This document shows positions 1 to 7,238 of a DNA stretch of 15,432 nt, in pieces. The notes below the pieces were generated by a model, which searched no databases, was not told the DNA's origin, and saw only the letters and a program-made list of their open reading frames with translations. The first letter of the stretch is position 1; each line of letters opens with the position of its first letter. The stretch comes from Candidatus Sordicultor fermentans (GTDB lineage: Bacteria > Atribacterota > Atribacteria > Atribacterales > Caldatribacteriaceae): contig DGDO01000034.1 in the NCBI GenBank assembly GCA_002385475.1, positions 1,273-16,704 on the forward strand, written 5' to 3'. A program made the position numbers and the translations under genes.

Positions 1-123
1 ATGTGTATAAGAGTGGTACAGGAGTTTTTGGGGCATAGCGATATTTCTACTACGCAGATTTACACTCATGTGAGCAAAAAAGTTTTGCGGGAAACCTATG
101 ATCGGGCTTTTCCCCGGAAATAG
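1..123 (+). CDS. Tyrosine recombinase XerC/XerD family, C-terminal end (partial)
   Basis: This is the last 40 codons of a site-specific tyrosine recombinase whose N-terminal part lies before the window. The visible protein contains the family's final catalytic block: VQEFLGHSDISTTQIYTHVS, with the LGH histidine (H12) and the nucleophilic tyrosine in IYTH (Y21). These resemble the chromosome-dimer-resolving enzymes XerC/XerD rather than phage integrases, because the LGHxxISTTQIYTHV block is nearly canonical and the protein ends about 20 residues later. The ATG at base 1 is probably internal. The stop at 121-123 lies 17 bases before the next start, so the gene is likely the first visible member of the plus-strand operon. 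XerC and XerD cannot be separated from this fragment. Confidence 0.85.
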   Translation: MCIRVVQEFLGHSDISTTQIYTHVSKKVLRETYDRAFPRK

Positions 124-140
124 AAAAGGAGGTAAATAAC

Positions 141-968
141 ATGGACGATATGAAGAGAAAAATTGAAGAAAGTTATCAGTTTATCAAGGAAAGAATTGAT
201 TTTGTTCCTCGAGTGGGAATTATACTGGGAACAGGCTTGGGGGCTCTGGTGGATGATATAGAAATTGAGCGGGTGATACCTTATGAGGAAATACCCCATT
301 TTCCAATTTCTACTGTAGAGACTCATCGAGGAAATCTGGTTTTAGGACATTTAGAGGGTAAACCGGTGGTGGTGATGCAGGGTAGATTTCACTATTATGA
401 AGGATACGATATGAAGCAGATAACTTTTCCTGTCCGGGTGATGAGAAAGTTAGGAGCTGAAATTCTTTTGGTAAGCAATGCAGCAGGAGGGATGAATCGC
501 TATATGAAAAGAGGAGATTTGATGATTATAAGAGACCACATCAACCTCCTAGGAGATAATCCTCTCCGTGGCCCCAATGACCCGGAATTAGGACCACGTT
601 TTCCTGATATGTCTCAGGCTTATGATAGAGAACTCGGGGATCTTGCTTTGCAGGTCGCTCTTGATAATGGAATTTATGTGCATCAGGGAGTATATGTGGC
701 TTTAGCTGGTCCAAACTTAGAAACTCCAGCTGAGTATCGCTTTTTGATTACTATTGGAGCTGATGCAGTAGGTATGTCTACTGTTCCTGAGGTAATCGTA
801 GCTCGCCACTCGGGGATGAGGGTTCTGGGAATTTCTTGTATTACCGATTTGGCTATTGATGGAGTGGTGGAAGAAGTGAGCTTTGAAGATATAGTGGAGG
901 CAGCCAATAGTGCTGAACCCAAGCTTACTTTAATTACGAGAGAAGTAGTAAAGAGATTAACCCTCTAA
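141..968 (+). CDS. Purine-nucleoside / methylthioadenosine phosphorylase (trimeric PNP-MTAP family)
   Basis: A cytoplasmic phosphorylase of 275 residues that cleaves a purine (deoxy)nucleoside with phosphate. An AAAGGAGGT ribosome site at 125-133 supports the ATG. Family blocks are intact: phosphate loop GTGLG (30-34), RFHYYEGY (82-89), NAAGGMN (113-119), AGPNLETPAE with the purine-binding Glu194, and VGMSTVPEVIVARH (210-223). Two residues depart from ordinary PNPs. By alignment with human PNP, Asn243 (6-oxopurine contact) is Asp236 in SCITDLA, and His257 (ribose 5'-OH contact) appears to be Phe248. Asp at the first site and a hydrophobic residue at the second are the pattern of methylthioadenosine phosphorylases. 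With mtnA two genes downstream, 5'-methylthioadenosine or 5'-deoxyadenosine is a plausible substrate. That specificity is inferred; the family assignment is secure. Confidence 0.93.
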   Translation: MDDMKRKIEESYQFIKERIDFVPRVGIILGTGLGALVDDIEIERVIPYEEIPHFPISTVETHRGNLVLGHLEGKPVVVMQGRFHYYEGYDMKQITFPVRVMRKLGAEILLVSNAAGGMNRYMKRGDLMIIRDHINLLGDNPLRGPNDPELGPRFPDMSQAYDRELGDLALQVALDNGIYVHQGVYVALAGPNLETPAEYRFLITIGADAVGMSTVPEVIVARHSGMRVLGISCITDLAIDGVVEEVSFEDIVEAANSAEPKLTLITREVVKRLTL

Positions 969-971
969 TTT

Positions 972-1433
972 ATGGTACAAGAACTACTGGAAGTAGCGCT
1001 GTTGGCTGCTTTACCGGTAAGTGAGGTCCGGGGAGCTCTCCCTTACGGGGTATTGGTGAGGAATTTACCCTTTTCCTGGGTAGTAATAGTGTCTTTTATT
1101 TTTAATCTTTTGCCCTTTTTCCTGGTGATGTTTGCTCTGAGTTTCTTTTTGAAATTTCTTCTTCGCTGGAAATGGTTCAGTAATTTCTGGTCTAAATATA
1201 TAACCGGAGCGCAAAATCGGTTTAAGAACTATGAAAAATGGGGTAAATGGGGGATAATGTTATTTGTGGGTATTCCCCTTCCTTTCACTGGGGTGTGGAC
1301 TGGATCAGTAGTTTGCTTTCTTGTTGGTCTATCCTGGAGAGATTCTTTACCTTTTATATTAGGAGGCCTGGCTATGGCTACAATACTAGTCAGTTTAGCA
1401 GTACTGGGTGGTAATTATTTGTTCATGAGGTAG
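972..1433 (+). CDS. Small multidrug-export-like membrane protein (PF06695/COG2426 type)
   Basis: A 153-residue integral membrane protein. It opens with a short hydrophobic stretch leading into PVSEVRGALPYGV (15-27), the signature of the small multidrug export family. Hydrophobic segments follow at about 34-64, 93-120 and 126-150. The second conserved block, GIPLPFTGVWTGS (100-112), sits between the later membrane segments. The pair of proline-rich re-entrant-like motifs resembles DedA/SNARE-associated proteins. No transport substrate is proven for most members. The start lies only three bases after the phosphorylase stop and has no clear SD of its own, so translation is probably coupled. Its place between two nucleoside-salvage enzymes could point to export of a related metabolite, but that is a guess. 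Confidence 0.85.
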   Translation: MVQELLEVALLAALPVSEVRGALPYGVLVRNLPFSWVVIVSFIFNLLPFFLVMFALSFFLKFLLRWKWFSNFWSKYITGAQNRFKNYEKWGKWGIMLFVGIPLPFTGVWTGSVVCFLVGLSWRDSLPFILGGLAMATILVSLAVLGGNYLFMR

Positions 1434-1441
1434 GTGATATT

Positions 1442-2500
1442 ATGCTGAAAGCTGTGGAATGGAAAGGTGAGACTTTTCAATTTTTAGATCAAACTCTTTT
1501 GCCTCTTGAAGAGGTATACATAGAAACATCTGATTATCGGGAAGTGGAGGAAGCTATCCGCCAGTTAAAAATCCGGGGAGCTCCTCTTCTGGGAGTAACA
1601 GCAGCTTATGGTCTTTGTCTTGGAGCTTTGGAAGGAGAAAAAGGCAAGGTTGGAGATTTCTTTAGCTTTTTAGAAAAAGTAGATGTTGATTTGCGCACCT
1701 CCCGCCCTACAGCAGTAAACATCTCCTGGGCTCTGGATCGCTTGAAGAAGATCTGGGAGCAGGATATGGAGGACTGGTCTCCTCGTCAGGTAGTTAACTC
1801 CCTCATTGATGAGGCAAAGAAAATAGAAGAAGAAGATTATAAAAACAACGAAAACATCGCCCGATATGGTGCTCAGCTCCTTCAGGATGAAGATAGAGTG
1901 CTTACCCATTGCAATACCGGATCTCTGGCCTGTAGTGGGTGGGGAACAGCTTTAGGAGCGATTAGCTGGGCGGTGTTGCAAGAAGGGAAAAAAATCCAGG
2001 TTTACGCCGATGAGACCCGACCTCTGTGGCAGGGAGCTCGGCTTACTGCTTTTGAGCTTATGAAAAATTCCATCCCGGTTACGGTGATATGTGATAACAT
2101 GGCTGGTTACTTGATGTCTCAGGGATTGGTAGATAAAGTGATAGTAGGGGCAGACCGGGTTACTCTACAGGGCGATGCGGCTAACAAAATTGGCACTTAT
2201 TCCTTAGCCGTTCTGGCTCACTATCATAAAATACCCTTTTATATGGCTTTTCCTTTATCCAGTGTAGATTTCTCTATAAGAGAAGGTAGGGAAATCCCCA
2301 TTGAAGAAAGAGACCCGGAAGAGGTAATTGCTCCTCGAGGGATAAAAATTACTCCTCCCGGGGTAGGAGTAAGAAACCCTGCCTTTGATGTCACTCCTCA
2401 TCATTTAATTACTGCACTTATTACCGAGAAAGGTATTGTTTATCCTCCTTTTGAGGAGGTGTTACTGAATTGGAAAACGGAGGCAAGACAAAATGGATAA
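1442..2500 (+). CDS. mtnA: S-methyl-5-thioribose-1-phosphate isomerase (MtnA)
   Basis: A 352-residue eIF2B-alpha/beta/delta-like isomerase that converts 5-methylthioribose-1-phosphate to the ribulose-1-phosphate form in methionine salvage. Many homologues also accept 5-deoxyribose-1-phosphate. Hallmarks are RGAPLLGVTAAYG (45-57), RTSRPTAVNISWAL (85-98), HCNTGSLACSGWGTA with catalytic Cys157, ADETRPLWQGARLTAFEL (189-206), and GADRVTLQGDAANKIGTY with catalytic Asp238. Length matches the family. The more common HCNAGALA is HCNTGSLA here, a mild variant. The start follows the previous stop by 8 bases with a modest GGTGAT ribosome site. The gene overlaps the next by 8 bases, so the two are probably translationally coupled. 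The phosphorylase upstream could supply its substrate. No aldolase, mtnB/C/D or mtnK is in view, so the fate of the product is unknown. Confidence 0.95.
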   Translation: MLKAVEWKGETFQFLDQTLLPLEEVYIETSDYREVEEAIRQLKIRGAPLLGVTAAYGLCLGALEGEKGKVGDFFSFLEKVDVDLRTSRPTAVNISWALDRLKKIWEQDMEDWSPRQVVNSLIDEAKKIEEEDYKNNENIARYGAQLLQDEDRVLTHCNTGSLACSGWGTALGAISWAVLQEGKKIQVYADETRPLWQGARLTAFELMKNSIPVTVICDNMAGYLMSQGLVDKVIVGADRVTLQGDAANKIGTYSLAVLAHYHKIPFYMAFPLSSVDFSIREGREIPIEERDPEEVIAPRGIKITPPGVGVRNPAFDVTPHHLITALITEKGIVYPPFEEVLLNWKTEARQNG

Positions 2501-3650
2501 TAATATAATTACCATAGAAGATGTTAGAAAACTTTTAGAATTTAAACCCGAGGAGGCTTTGGTCACTTCCTTTTATCTTAATGTGGACCCCCGCCATGTT
2601 CCTGCTAGCAAATTTACCACTTTAACTCGTAATTTGCTTCGGGAGAAACAACAATCTTTAGAGAAAGAAGATTGGCCGCAGGGGCTGTTAGATAGTGTAA
2701 GAGAAGATTTCAAGAAAATCGAGAATTTTGTTGTCAATCATTTTGAGTTAAAGGGAAGAGTTAGAGGACTGGTAATAATAGCTGATGCAGCACATGATTT
2801 TTTCCAGGTCTATCGTATTGCTCAACCGGTTAAATCTCGGGTAGTGGTGGACCCTAATCCTTATATTCGTCCCCTGGTAGCGATTTTGGATGAATACCAT
2901 CGGCTGATGCTGGTTCTTCTCGATCAACGGGAAGCTCGTTTGTTAGAAGTCTATATGGGAGAAATATTAGAGCATAAAGCTTATTACTCCGATGTTCGAG
3001 GGAAAGTAAAAGAGGGAGGATGGTATGGGTTAGAAGAGCGCCGGATTGAGAGAAGTATTAAAAATAAAGTCATACAGCATTACCAGAGAGTAGCTGATGC
3101 TGTTCTGGAACACTTTAGAGTGGGGCACTTTGAGTATCTTTTTATAGGTATGAGAGCAGAAGATTACTCTCTTTTCCTTCCTCTTCTCCACAGCTATCTG
3201 CAACCCAGAGTGAAAGGAAGGTTGGATATCGGTCCTAAAGACCACATTAATACCATAATCGAAGCGGCACTAAAAGCAGAGAGGGAAATAGAAGAAGAGG
3301 AAGAAAACAAGATTCTGGAAAATCTTGTGGAGACCTTGAATAGGGGAGGACTGGCTATAAAAGGGATAGATAATGTTTTGCGGTCCATACCTCTCGGGGC
3401 TTGCCAGGTTTTGGTGGTAGATGATGATTATCATATGCCAGGATATGTGTGTAAAGATTGTGCCTATTTAGCTCTGGAAGAGGGAAATTGTGCCTTTTGT
3501 GGAAAAGAAGCTCTTCCGGTGGAAGATGTGATAGAAGAAGCAATGGAAGAAGTTCTTTTACAAAGAGGGGAGATTAAACATATTGCTACTGATAACCCCC
3601 GATTGGAAGAGATCTCTCACATTGGAGCTTTTCTGCGATACAAAATTTGA
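2493..3650 (+). CDS. Bacterial eRF1/Vms1-like (baeRF-type) protein with C-terminal zinc ribbon
   Basis: A 385-residue homologue of archaeo-eukaryotic release factor 1 and the Vms1/ANKZF1 peptidyl-tRNA hydrolases. The N-terminal domain begins VTSFYLNVDPR (24-34). The central domain has the LLDQREARLLEVYMGEI strand pattern (142-158), followed by a loop EGGWYGLEERRIERS (174-188) where the catalytic GGQ of eRF1 would lie. The C-terminal domain has a zinc-ribbon pair CKDC (320-323) and CAFC (333-336), and ends in HIGAFLRYKI, like archaeal aRF1. The GG is kept but the glutamine is absent, so peptidyl-tRNA hydrolysis by the GGQ mechanism is doubtful. Bacterial members are thought to act in ribosome rescue or stress, largely untested. 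It overlaps mtnA by 8 bases and probably ends the operon. The run EEEEEENK around 266-273 marks a charged linker helix. Confidence 0.78.
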   Translation: MDNNIITIEDVRKLLEFKPEEALVTSFYLNVDPRHVPASKFTTLTRNLLREKQQSLEKEDWPQGLLDSVREDFKKIENFVVNHFELKGRVRGLVIIADAAHDFFQVYRIAQPVKSRVVVDPNPYIRPLVAILDEYHRLMLVLLDQREARLLEVYMGEILEHKAYYSDVRGKVKEGGWYGLEERRIERSIKNKVIQHYQRVADAVLEHFRVGHFEYLFIGMRAEDYSLFLPLLHSYLQPRVKGRLDIGPKDHINTIIEAALKAEREIEEEEENKILENLVETLNRGGLAIKGIDNVLRSIPLGACQVLVVDDDYHMPGYVCKDCAYLALEEGNCAFCGKEALPVEDVIEEAMEEVLLQRGEIKHIATDNPRLEEISHIGAFLRYKI

Positions 3651-3671
3651 GGAAGGAAAGATGAGGGTAGC

Positions 3672-4095
3672 TTGACTTATCGGGACATAGCGCTTTTGAC
3701 TCTGAGTGGCGAGGAAGGATAGATTCCTGTTAATTTTGGAACAATGCGCTCTACCGGTGCCTATGTTCTGGCTTATCTCCAGCTAAAAGAATATCTGGGA
3801 ATGGAAGGGGAGATAAAATTGGGGTGGAGGTTCTCAACCCGGTGCAGACTACATAGAGCTAAAGATATGGACCCTCGCAAACTAAAAGAAGAGTTTGGTA
3901 GGGATTAGGTATTCTGGGAAAAAGAGATACTTCTTTATAGTGTCGAAGAGGAAACAAGAAGCCCGGTGAGAGAAAGAATAGATATTTTAGAGCGAGGGGG
4001 GAGGATTTCTCTTTAATCGGGTGCATGATATTTTACCTGATGTTCTCCCTTCTAATGTAGTGGCTGCCTGAAAGTACGGAATATATTCTCTTTGA
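3672..4095 (+). pseudogene. Uroporphyrinogen-decarboxylase-family (URO-D/MtaA-like) gene remnant
   Basis: Translating the three forward frames gives the two ends of a URO-D family methyltransferase-like protein without its middle. From a TTG at 3672 the N-terminus reads LTYRDIALLTLSGEEG, a TAG stop at 3720-3722, then IPVNFGTMRSTGAY and LQLKEYLGMEGEIKL. Around 3820 it jumps to the C-terminal part: VEVLNPVQ, then MDPRKLKEEFG, a TAG at 3906-3908, VFWEKEILLYSVEEE, RERIDILERGG, and after a frameshift NRVHDILPDVLPSNVVAA with another stop, ending at TGA 4093-4095. Intact members are roughly 340-380 residues, so about 200 codons are deleted. The last frameshift falls in a six-G run (3996-4001) where five would keep frame. 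Its tail overlaps the ribosome site of the kinase gene, so the two were probably one operon for sugar or methyl-compound use. Confidence 0.8.
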
Positions 4096-4106
4096 GGAGG
4101 AAAATG

Positions 4107-5609
4107 ATGGAAAGATATTGTTTGGTTCTGGATTGTGGAGCTACCAGTCTTCGGGCGGTAGCAGTGAGTGAAAAAGGAGAAATACTGCATCTTTCTTCTT
4201 TTCCCAATGCCCCTTCTCCTCAGGAAGGAGAAAAAGATTTTCTTATCTGGGATGTAGATGAAATCTGGAGAAAATTTACTCTGGCCATTCGGCAGGTTAT
4301 TGCTGAAGCAGGAAAAGAGATTTTTGCTGTTACAGTTACTACTTTTGGAGCAGACGGAGCGCCCGTCCGGAGAGATGGGACTCTGACTTATCCAGTTATT
4401 TCCTGGCAGTGTCAGAGGACTGCTCCTCAGGCTAAAGAAATTACCAACTTTCTTAGCCCTCGGGAGATTTTTCGCATTACTGGATATCAGATAATACCTT
4501 TTAACACCCTGTTCAAGCTTCTTTGGCTGCGAAACAATGCTCCTCGTTCTCTGGATGAAGCTGATACTTTTTTGATGATGCCGGGTATCCTGAGTTTCAA
4601 GCTTTGTGGAGAAGCAAGCATGGATTTTACCTCTGCCTCCACTACTATGATGCTGGACATAGAGAGAAAATGCTGGTCTGAACCTTTGCTTTCCCTGGCA
4701 GGTCTAACACCTTCTTTTTTGCCTCCTCTTCAACATCCCGGAGAGGTAATTGGAAAAGTTCAGGCTAAAGCAAGCGAAGAAACCGGAATTCCTCAAGGTA
4801 CGCCAGTGGTCGTAACCGGGCATGATACACAGTTTGCCATAGTGGGTTCTTTAGCTTCTCCCGAAGAGCTGGTATTGAGTTCTGGCACCTGGGAGATTTC
4901 CGCGCTGCGCCTTCCTTATTATCGGGATTCTTCTTCTTTTTTTGAGCGGGGAGGCTTAACAGAGCTGGATGCTGAAGAGAACTTGTGGAATCCCCAGATG
5001 CTTATGATAGCCGGGGGAGTGGTGGAATGGGTGAGGAGGAATTTTTTCTCCGATATCAAGGATGAGAAAAATATCTATGAAGTAATGGTAGAGTCTGCTC
5101 GCTCTATTCCTCCTGGTGCAGGAGGCATAGTGGTAATTCCTGCTTTTATGCCTTCTGGCCCTACCAAACCTTACGACACTCAAGGTACTATTTTGGGATT
5201 GGAATTGACCTCTGATCGGGGGCAGGTTTTCCGTGCTGTATTAGAAGGTTTATCTTTTCAATTAAAAGAAGCCGTTTTAGCTCTTCAGGAAGCTTTTGGT
5301 TATACCCCTAAAAGGGTGCGAGTAGTGGGAGGAGGAGCTAAAAACAAGCTGTGGAATCAAATCAGGGCTGATGTATTAAATCTTCCTGTGGTTACCACTT
5401 CTTGTGAAGAAGCTACTGTTCTGGGAGCGTCTCTTTTCTCTCAGGTGGGAGCGGGAATAGTAAAAAACCTGGAGGAAGCCAGAAGTCAGGTAAAAATAGA
5501 AACCACAGTGTGGGAACCTTCTTCTCAGAGAGAAATATATGAGGAGCTTTTTACCCGGTATGCAGAGCTTCCTCCCCTTTTAGCTTCTTTTTATCGGGAA
5601 AGGTGTTAA
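4107..5609 (+). CDS. FGGY-family carbohydrate kinase, L-fuculokinase-like
   Basis: A 500-residue sugar kinase that would phosphorylate a ketose such as L-fuculose with ATP. It has the N-terminal phosphate-1 motif LDCGATSLRA (8-17), TFGADGAPVRRDGTLTYPVI (79-98), the catalytic-base block VVTGHDTQFA with Asp240, the phosphate-2 block VLSSGTWEIS (256-265), and the adenosine motif VVGGGAKNKLWNQI (406-419). The GHDTQFA and SSGTWE wording matches L-fuculokinase more closely than xylulo-, glycero- or rhamnulokinase. I chose ATG 4107 because GAGGAGG (4094-4100) is six bases upstream. ATG 4104 is too close, and an in-frame TTG at 4092 precedes the ribosome site. The start sits directly behind a decayed URO-D gene. 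The stop is two bases from the converging gene's stop. The actual sugar is unproven. Confidence 0.88.
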   Translation: MERYCLVLDCGATSLRAVAVSEKGEILHLSSFPNAPSPQEGEKDFLIWDVDEIWRKFTLAIRQVIAEAGKEIFAVTVTTFGADGAPVRRDGTLTYPVISWQCQRTAPQAKEITNFLSPREIFRITGYQIIPFNTLFKLLWLRNNAPRSLDEADTFLMMPGILSFKLCGEASMDFTSASTTMMLDIERKCWSEPLLSLAGLTPSFLPPLQHPGEVIGKVQAKASEETGIPQGTPVVVTGHDTQFAIVGSLASPEELVLSSGTWEISALRLPYYRDSSSFFERGGLTELDAEENLWNPQMLMIAGGVVEWVRRNFFSDIKDEKNIYEVMVESARSIPPGAGGIVVIPAFMPSGPTKPYDTQGTILGLELTSDRGQVFRAVLEGLSFQLKEAVLALQEAFGYTPKRVRVVGGGAKNKLWNQIRADVLNLPVVTTSCEEATVLGASLFSQVGAGIVKNLEEARSQVKIETTVWEPSSQREIYEELFTRYAELPPLLASFYRERC

Positions 5610-5611
5610 GT

Positions 5612-6040
5612 TTAATCGAGAGATAAATAGGTCTGAGCTAATTTTTCTACCTGCTCGATTATCTGGTGACATTTTTTTCGCAGGTTCTTTTCCCGGTAAA
5701 TTTTCATTGCCTCATCGGTATTTAGAGTGAGGCCAATGAGGTCCCGGCAATTAAGGCTACCTAATTCTTTTTCTGCGTCCTGCAGGAAATTTTCTACTTT
5801 CTGGTAGAGCCAATCTCTTTTTTCTTTATCCTGGGGGTCTCTTCTTCCATATTTTATCCCTAAAGCCATCACTGCTCCGGTTATTGCTCCACACACTCCT
5901 CCGGTGTGCCCGATTCCTCCTCCAAAGCCAGTGGCAATAGAGGGAATTAAATCACTCTTTACTCCCAGGTAATCCCCCAAACCTTGTAGGGTAGATTCGC
6001 AACAGTTAAATCCCTGGTCATGATATTCACCAGAAGTCAT
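5612..6040 (-). CDS. C_GCAxxG_C_C family protein
   Basis: A 142-residue protein of the C_GCAxxG_C_C family, named for its conserved cysteines and thought to be a redox or metal-binding protein; its role is unknown. Visible signatures are FNCCESTLQGLG (11-22, Cys13 and Cys14), TGFGGGIGHTGGVCGAITGAVMALG (37-61 overall, Cys50), LNCRDLIG (97-104, Cys98) and RKKCHQII (Cys124). The spacing matches the family, with the N-terminal site here CC rather than CA. An AAAGGAGA ribosome site at about 6048-6055 overlaps the end of the upstream kinase-like gene, whose stop is one base before this start. It is the last gene of the minus-strand operon with ttuA and the acetate-kinase-like gene. A sulfur-transfer or redox role beside TtuA is only a suggestion. 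Confidence 0.88.
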   Translation of the reverse strand: MTSGEYHDQGFNCCESTLQGLGDYLGVKSDLIPSIATGFGGGIGHTGGVCGAITGAVMALGIKYGRRDPQDKEKRDWLYQKVENFLQDAEKELGSLNCRDLIGLTLNTDEAMKIYREKNLRKKCHQIIEQVEKLAQTYLSLD

Positions 6041-6041
6041 T

Positions 6042-7238
6042 TTATTTTCTCCTTTCTTTGACTATTTTGGCCGTCTCTCGAGCGACCATTAATTCCTCGT
6101 TAGTGGGTATAACCCATACCTCAACTGGAGAGGTAGAAGAACTTATTTTTCCTTCTTTTCCTTTAATTTCTTGATTTTTCTCCCGGTCGATTTTTATTCC
6201 TAAATAATCGAGGTTGTTGCCAACTTTCTCTCGGATAAAACTATCATTTTCTCCTATTCCTCCAGTGAAAACCAGGCTGTCCAGACCATTCAAAAGAGCA
6301 ACGAAAGCTCCAATATATTTTTTAACTTGATAGACAAATACTTCTACCGCCAATTTTGCCCTTTCTTCTCCTTTTTGAGATAGTTCTTCCAATTCCCACA
6401 TTTCTCCACTTAATCCTGATATTCCTAAAAGCCCTGATTCTCTGGTAAGAATACGGTTGATTTCCTGAGGAGAAAAATTTGCTTTTTCTTCAAGATATGT
6501 AATTATTTGCGGGTCAAAATCTCCAGGGCGAGTGGACATGATTGTTCCGCTCTGGGGAGTGAAGCCGCTCGAGATATCTAAAGACCTTCCCTCTTTGATG
6601 GCACAAACACTACATCCACTCCCTAAGTGGCAGCTTATTACTTTTTGAGCTCGGGAAGCAAGAGAAGCGATTCTTTCTGCTATGTAGCGGTGGGAGTTAC
6701 CGTGAAATCCTAATTTTTTTAAGCCATATTTCTGGCTTAATTCCCAGGGTAGGCCATAGGTGCGGTAGGGTAAGGGTATAGAGAGATGAAAGGTGGTTTC
6801 AAAGACCCCTACCAGGGGAGTTTGGGGGAGAATTTTTTGAAACATTTCTATAGCTAAAAGAGAAGGGGGGTTGTGAACCGAAGTTACTTCGGAGAGGTCC
6901 TGGAGAGCCTGAACAACACCGGAGTCGATAAAAGAAGTTTGAGTAACTTCTGCTCCCCCATTGATAAGCTTTATTCCCACTGCTTCAATTTCCTGGATAC
7001 TATGCAGGGGTCCTTCCTGAGTTAAAATATCGATGATTAAGCGCAGGCCTTTTTCGTGGTCGAGGTCAGGGACTTCTTTTCTGCTCTTTATCCCTTCTTT
7101 TTCTCCTTCCCAGAAGGAATCAGGACGGTACAATCTCTTTACACTTCCCCGGGATAGGGATTGTTCTTTTTCTTCTTCTATAGAAAAGAGTTCATATTTG
7201 ATAGATGAACCGCCACTATTTACCGCCATTATAATCAA
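6042..7238 (-). CDS. Acetate/propionate kinase family protein, divergent active site
   Basis: A 398-residue ASKHA-fold kinase aligning end to end with acetate kinase: VNSGGSSIKYEL (6-17), VHNPPSLLAIE (121-131), VFETTFH (145-151), LGFHGNSHRYIAER (176-189), CHLGSGCSV (203-211), STRPGDFDP (235-243), VFTGGIGEN (323-331), IPTNEELMVARET (377-389). Compared with Methanosarcina thermophila AckA, several working residues differ: Ser10 to Gly10, Arg91 to Lys90, Asp148 to Glu147, Asn211 to Ser207. His123, His180 and Arg241 equivalents are kept. It may be a paralogue with another acyl substrate or altered chemistry. The TTG start at 7238 is preferred: GGGAGG is 8 bases upstream of it but 17 from the ATG at 7229, and it places the first Asn at residue 7 as in AckA. 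It overlaps the ttuA end by 23 bases, so expression is coupled. Distinct from butyrate kinase by these motifs. Confidence 0.85.
   Translation of the reverse strand: MIIMAVNSGGSSIKYELFSIEEEKEQSLSRGSVKRLYRPDSFWEGEKEGIKSRKEVPDLDHEKGLRLIIDILTQEGPLHSIQEIEAVGIKLINGGAEVTQTSFIDSGVVQALQDLSEVTSVHNPPSLLAIEMFQKILPQTPLVGVFETTFHLSIPLPYRTYGLPWELSQKYGLKKLGFHGNSHRYIAERIASLASRAQKVISCHLGSGCSVCAIKEGRSLDISSGFTPQSGTIMSTRPGDFDPQIITYLEEKANFSPQEINRILTRESGLLGISGLSGEMWELEELSQKGEERAKLAVEVFVYQVKKYIGAFVALLNGLDSLVFTGGIGENDSFIREKVGNNLDYLGIKIDREKNQEIKGKEGKISSSTSPVEVWVIPTNEELMVARETAKIVKERRK

Noticed and set aside
4092..4106. Earlier TTG start for the fuculokinase-like gene
   Set aside because: The TTG overlaps the GAGGAGG ribosome site itself; ATG 4107 has correct spacing and begins right at the kinase fold.
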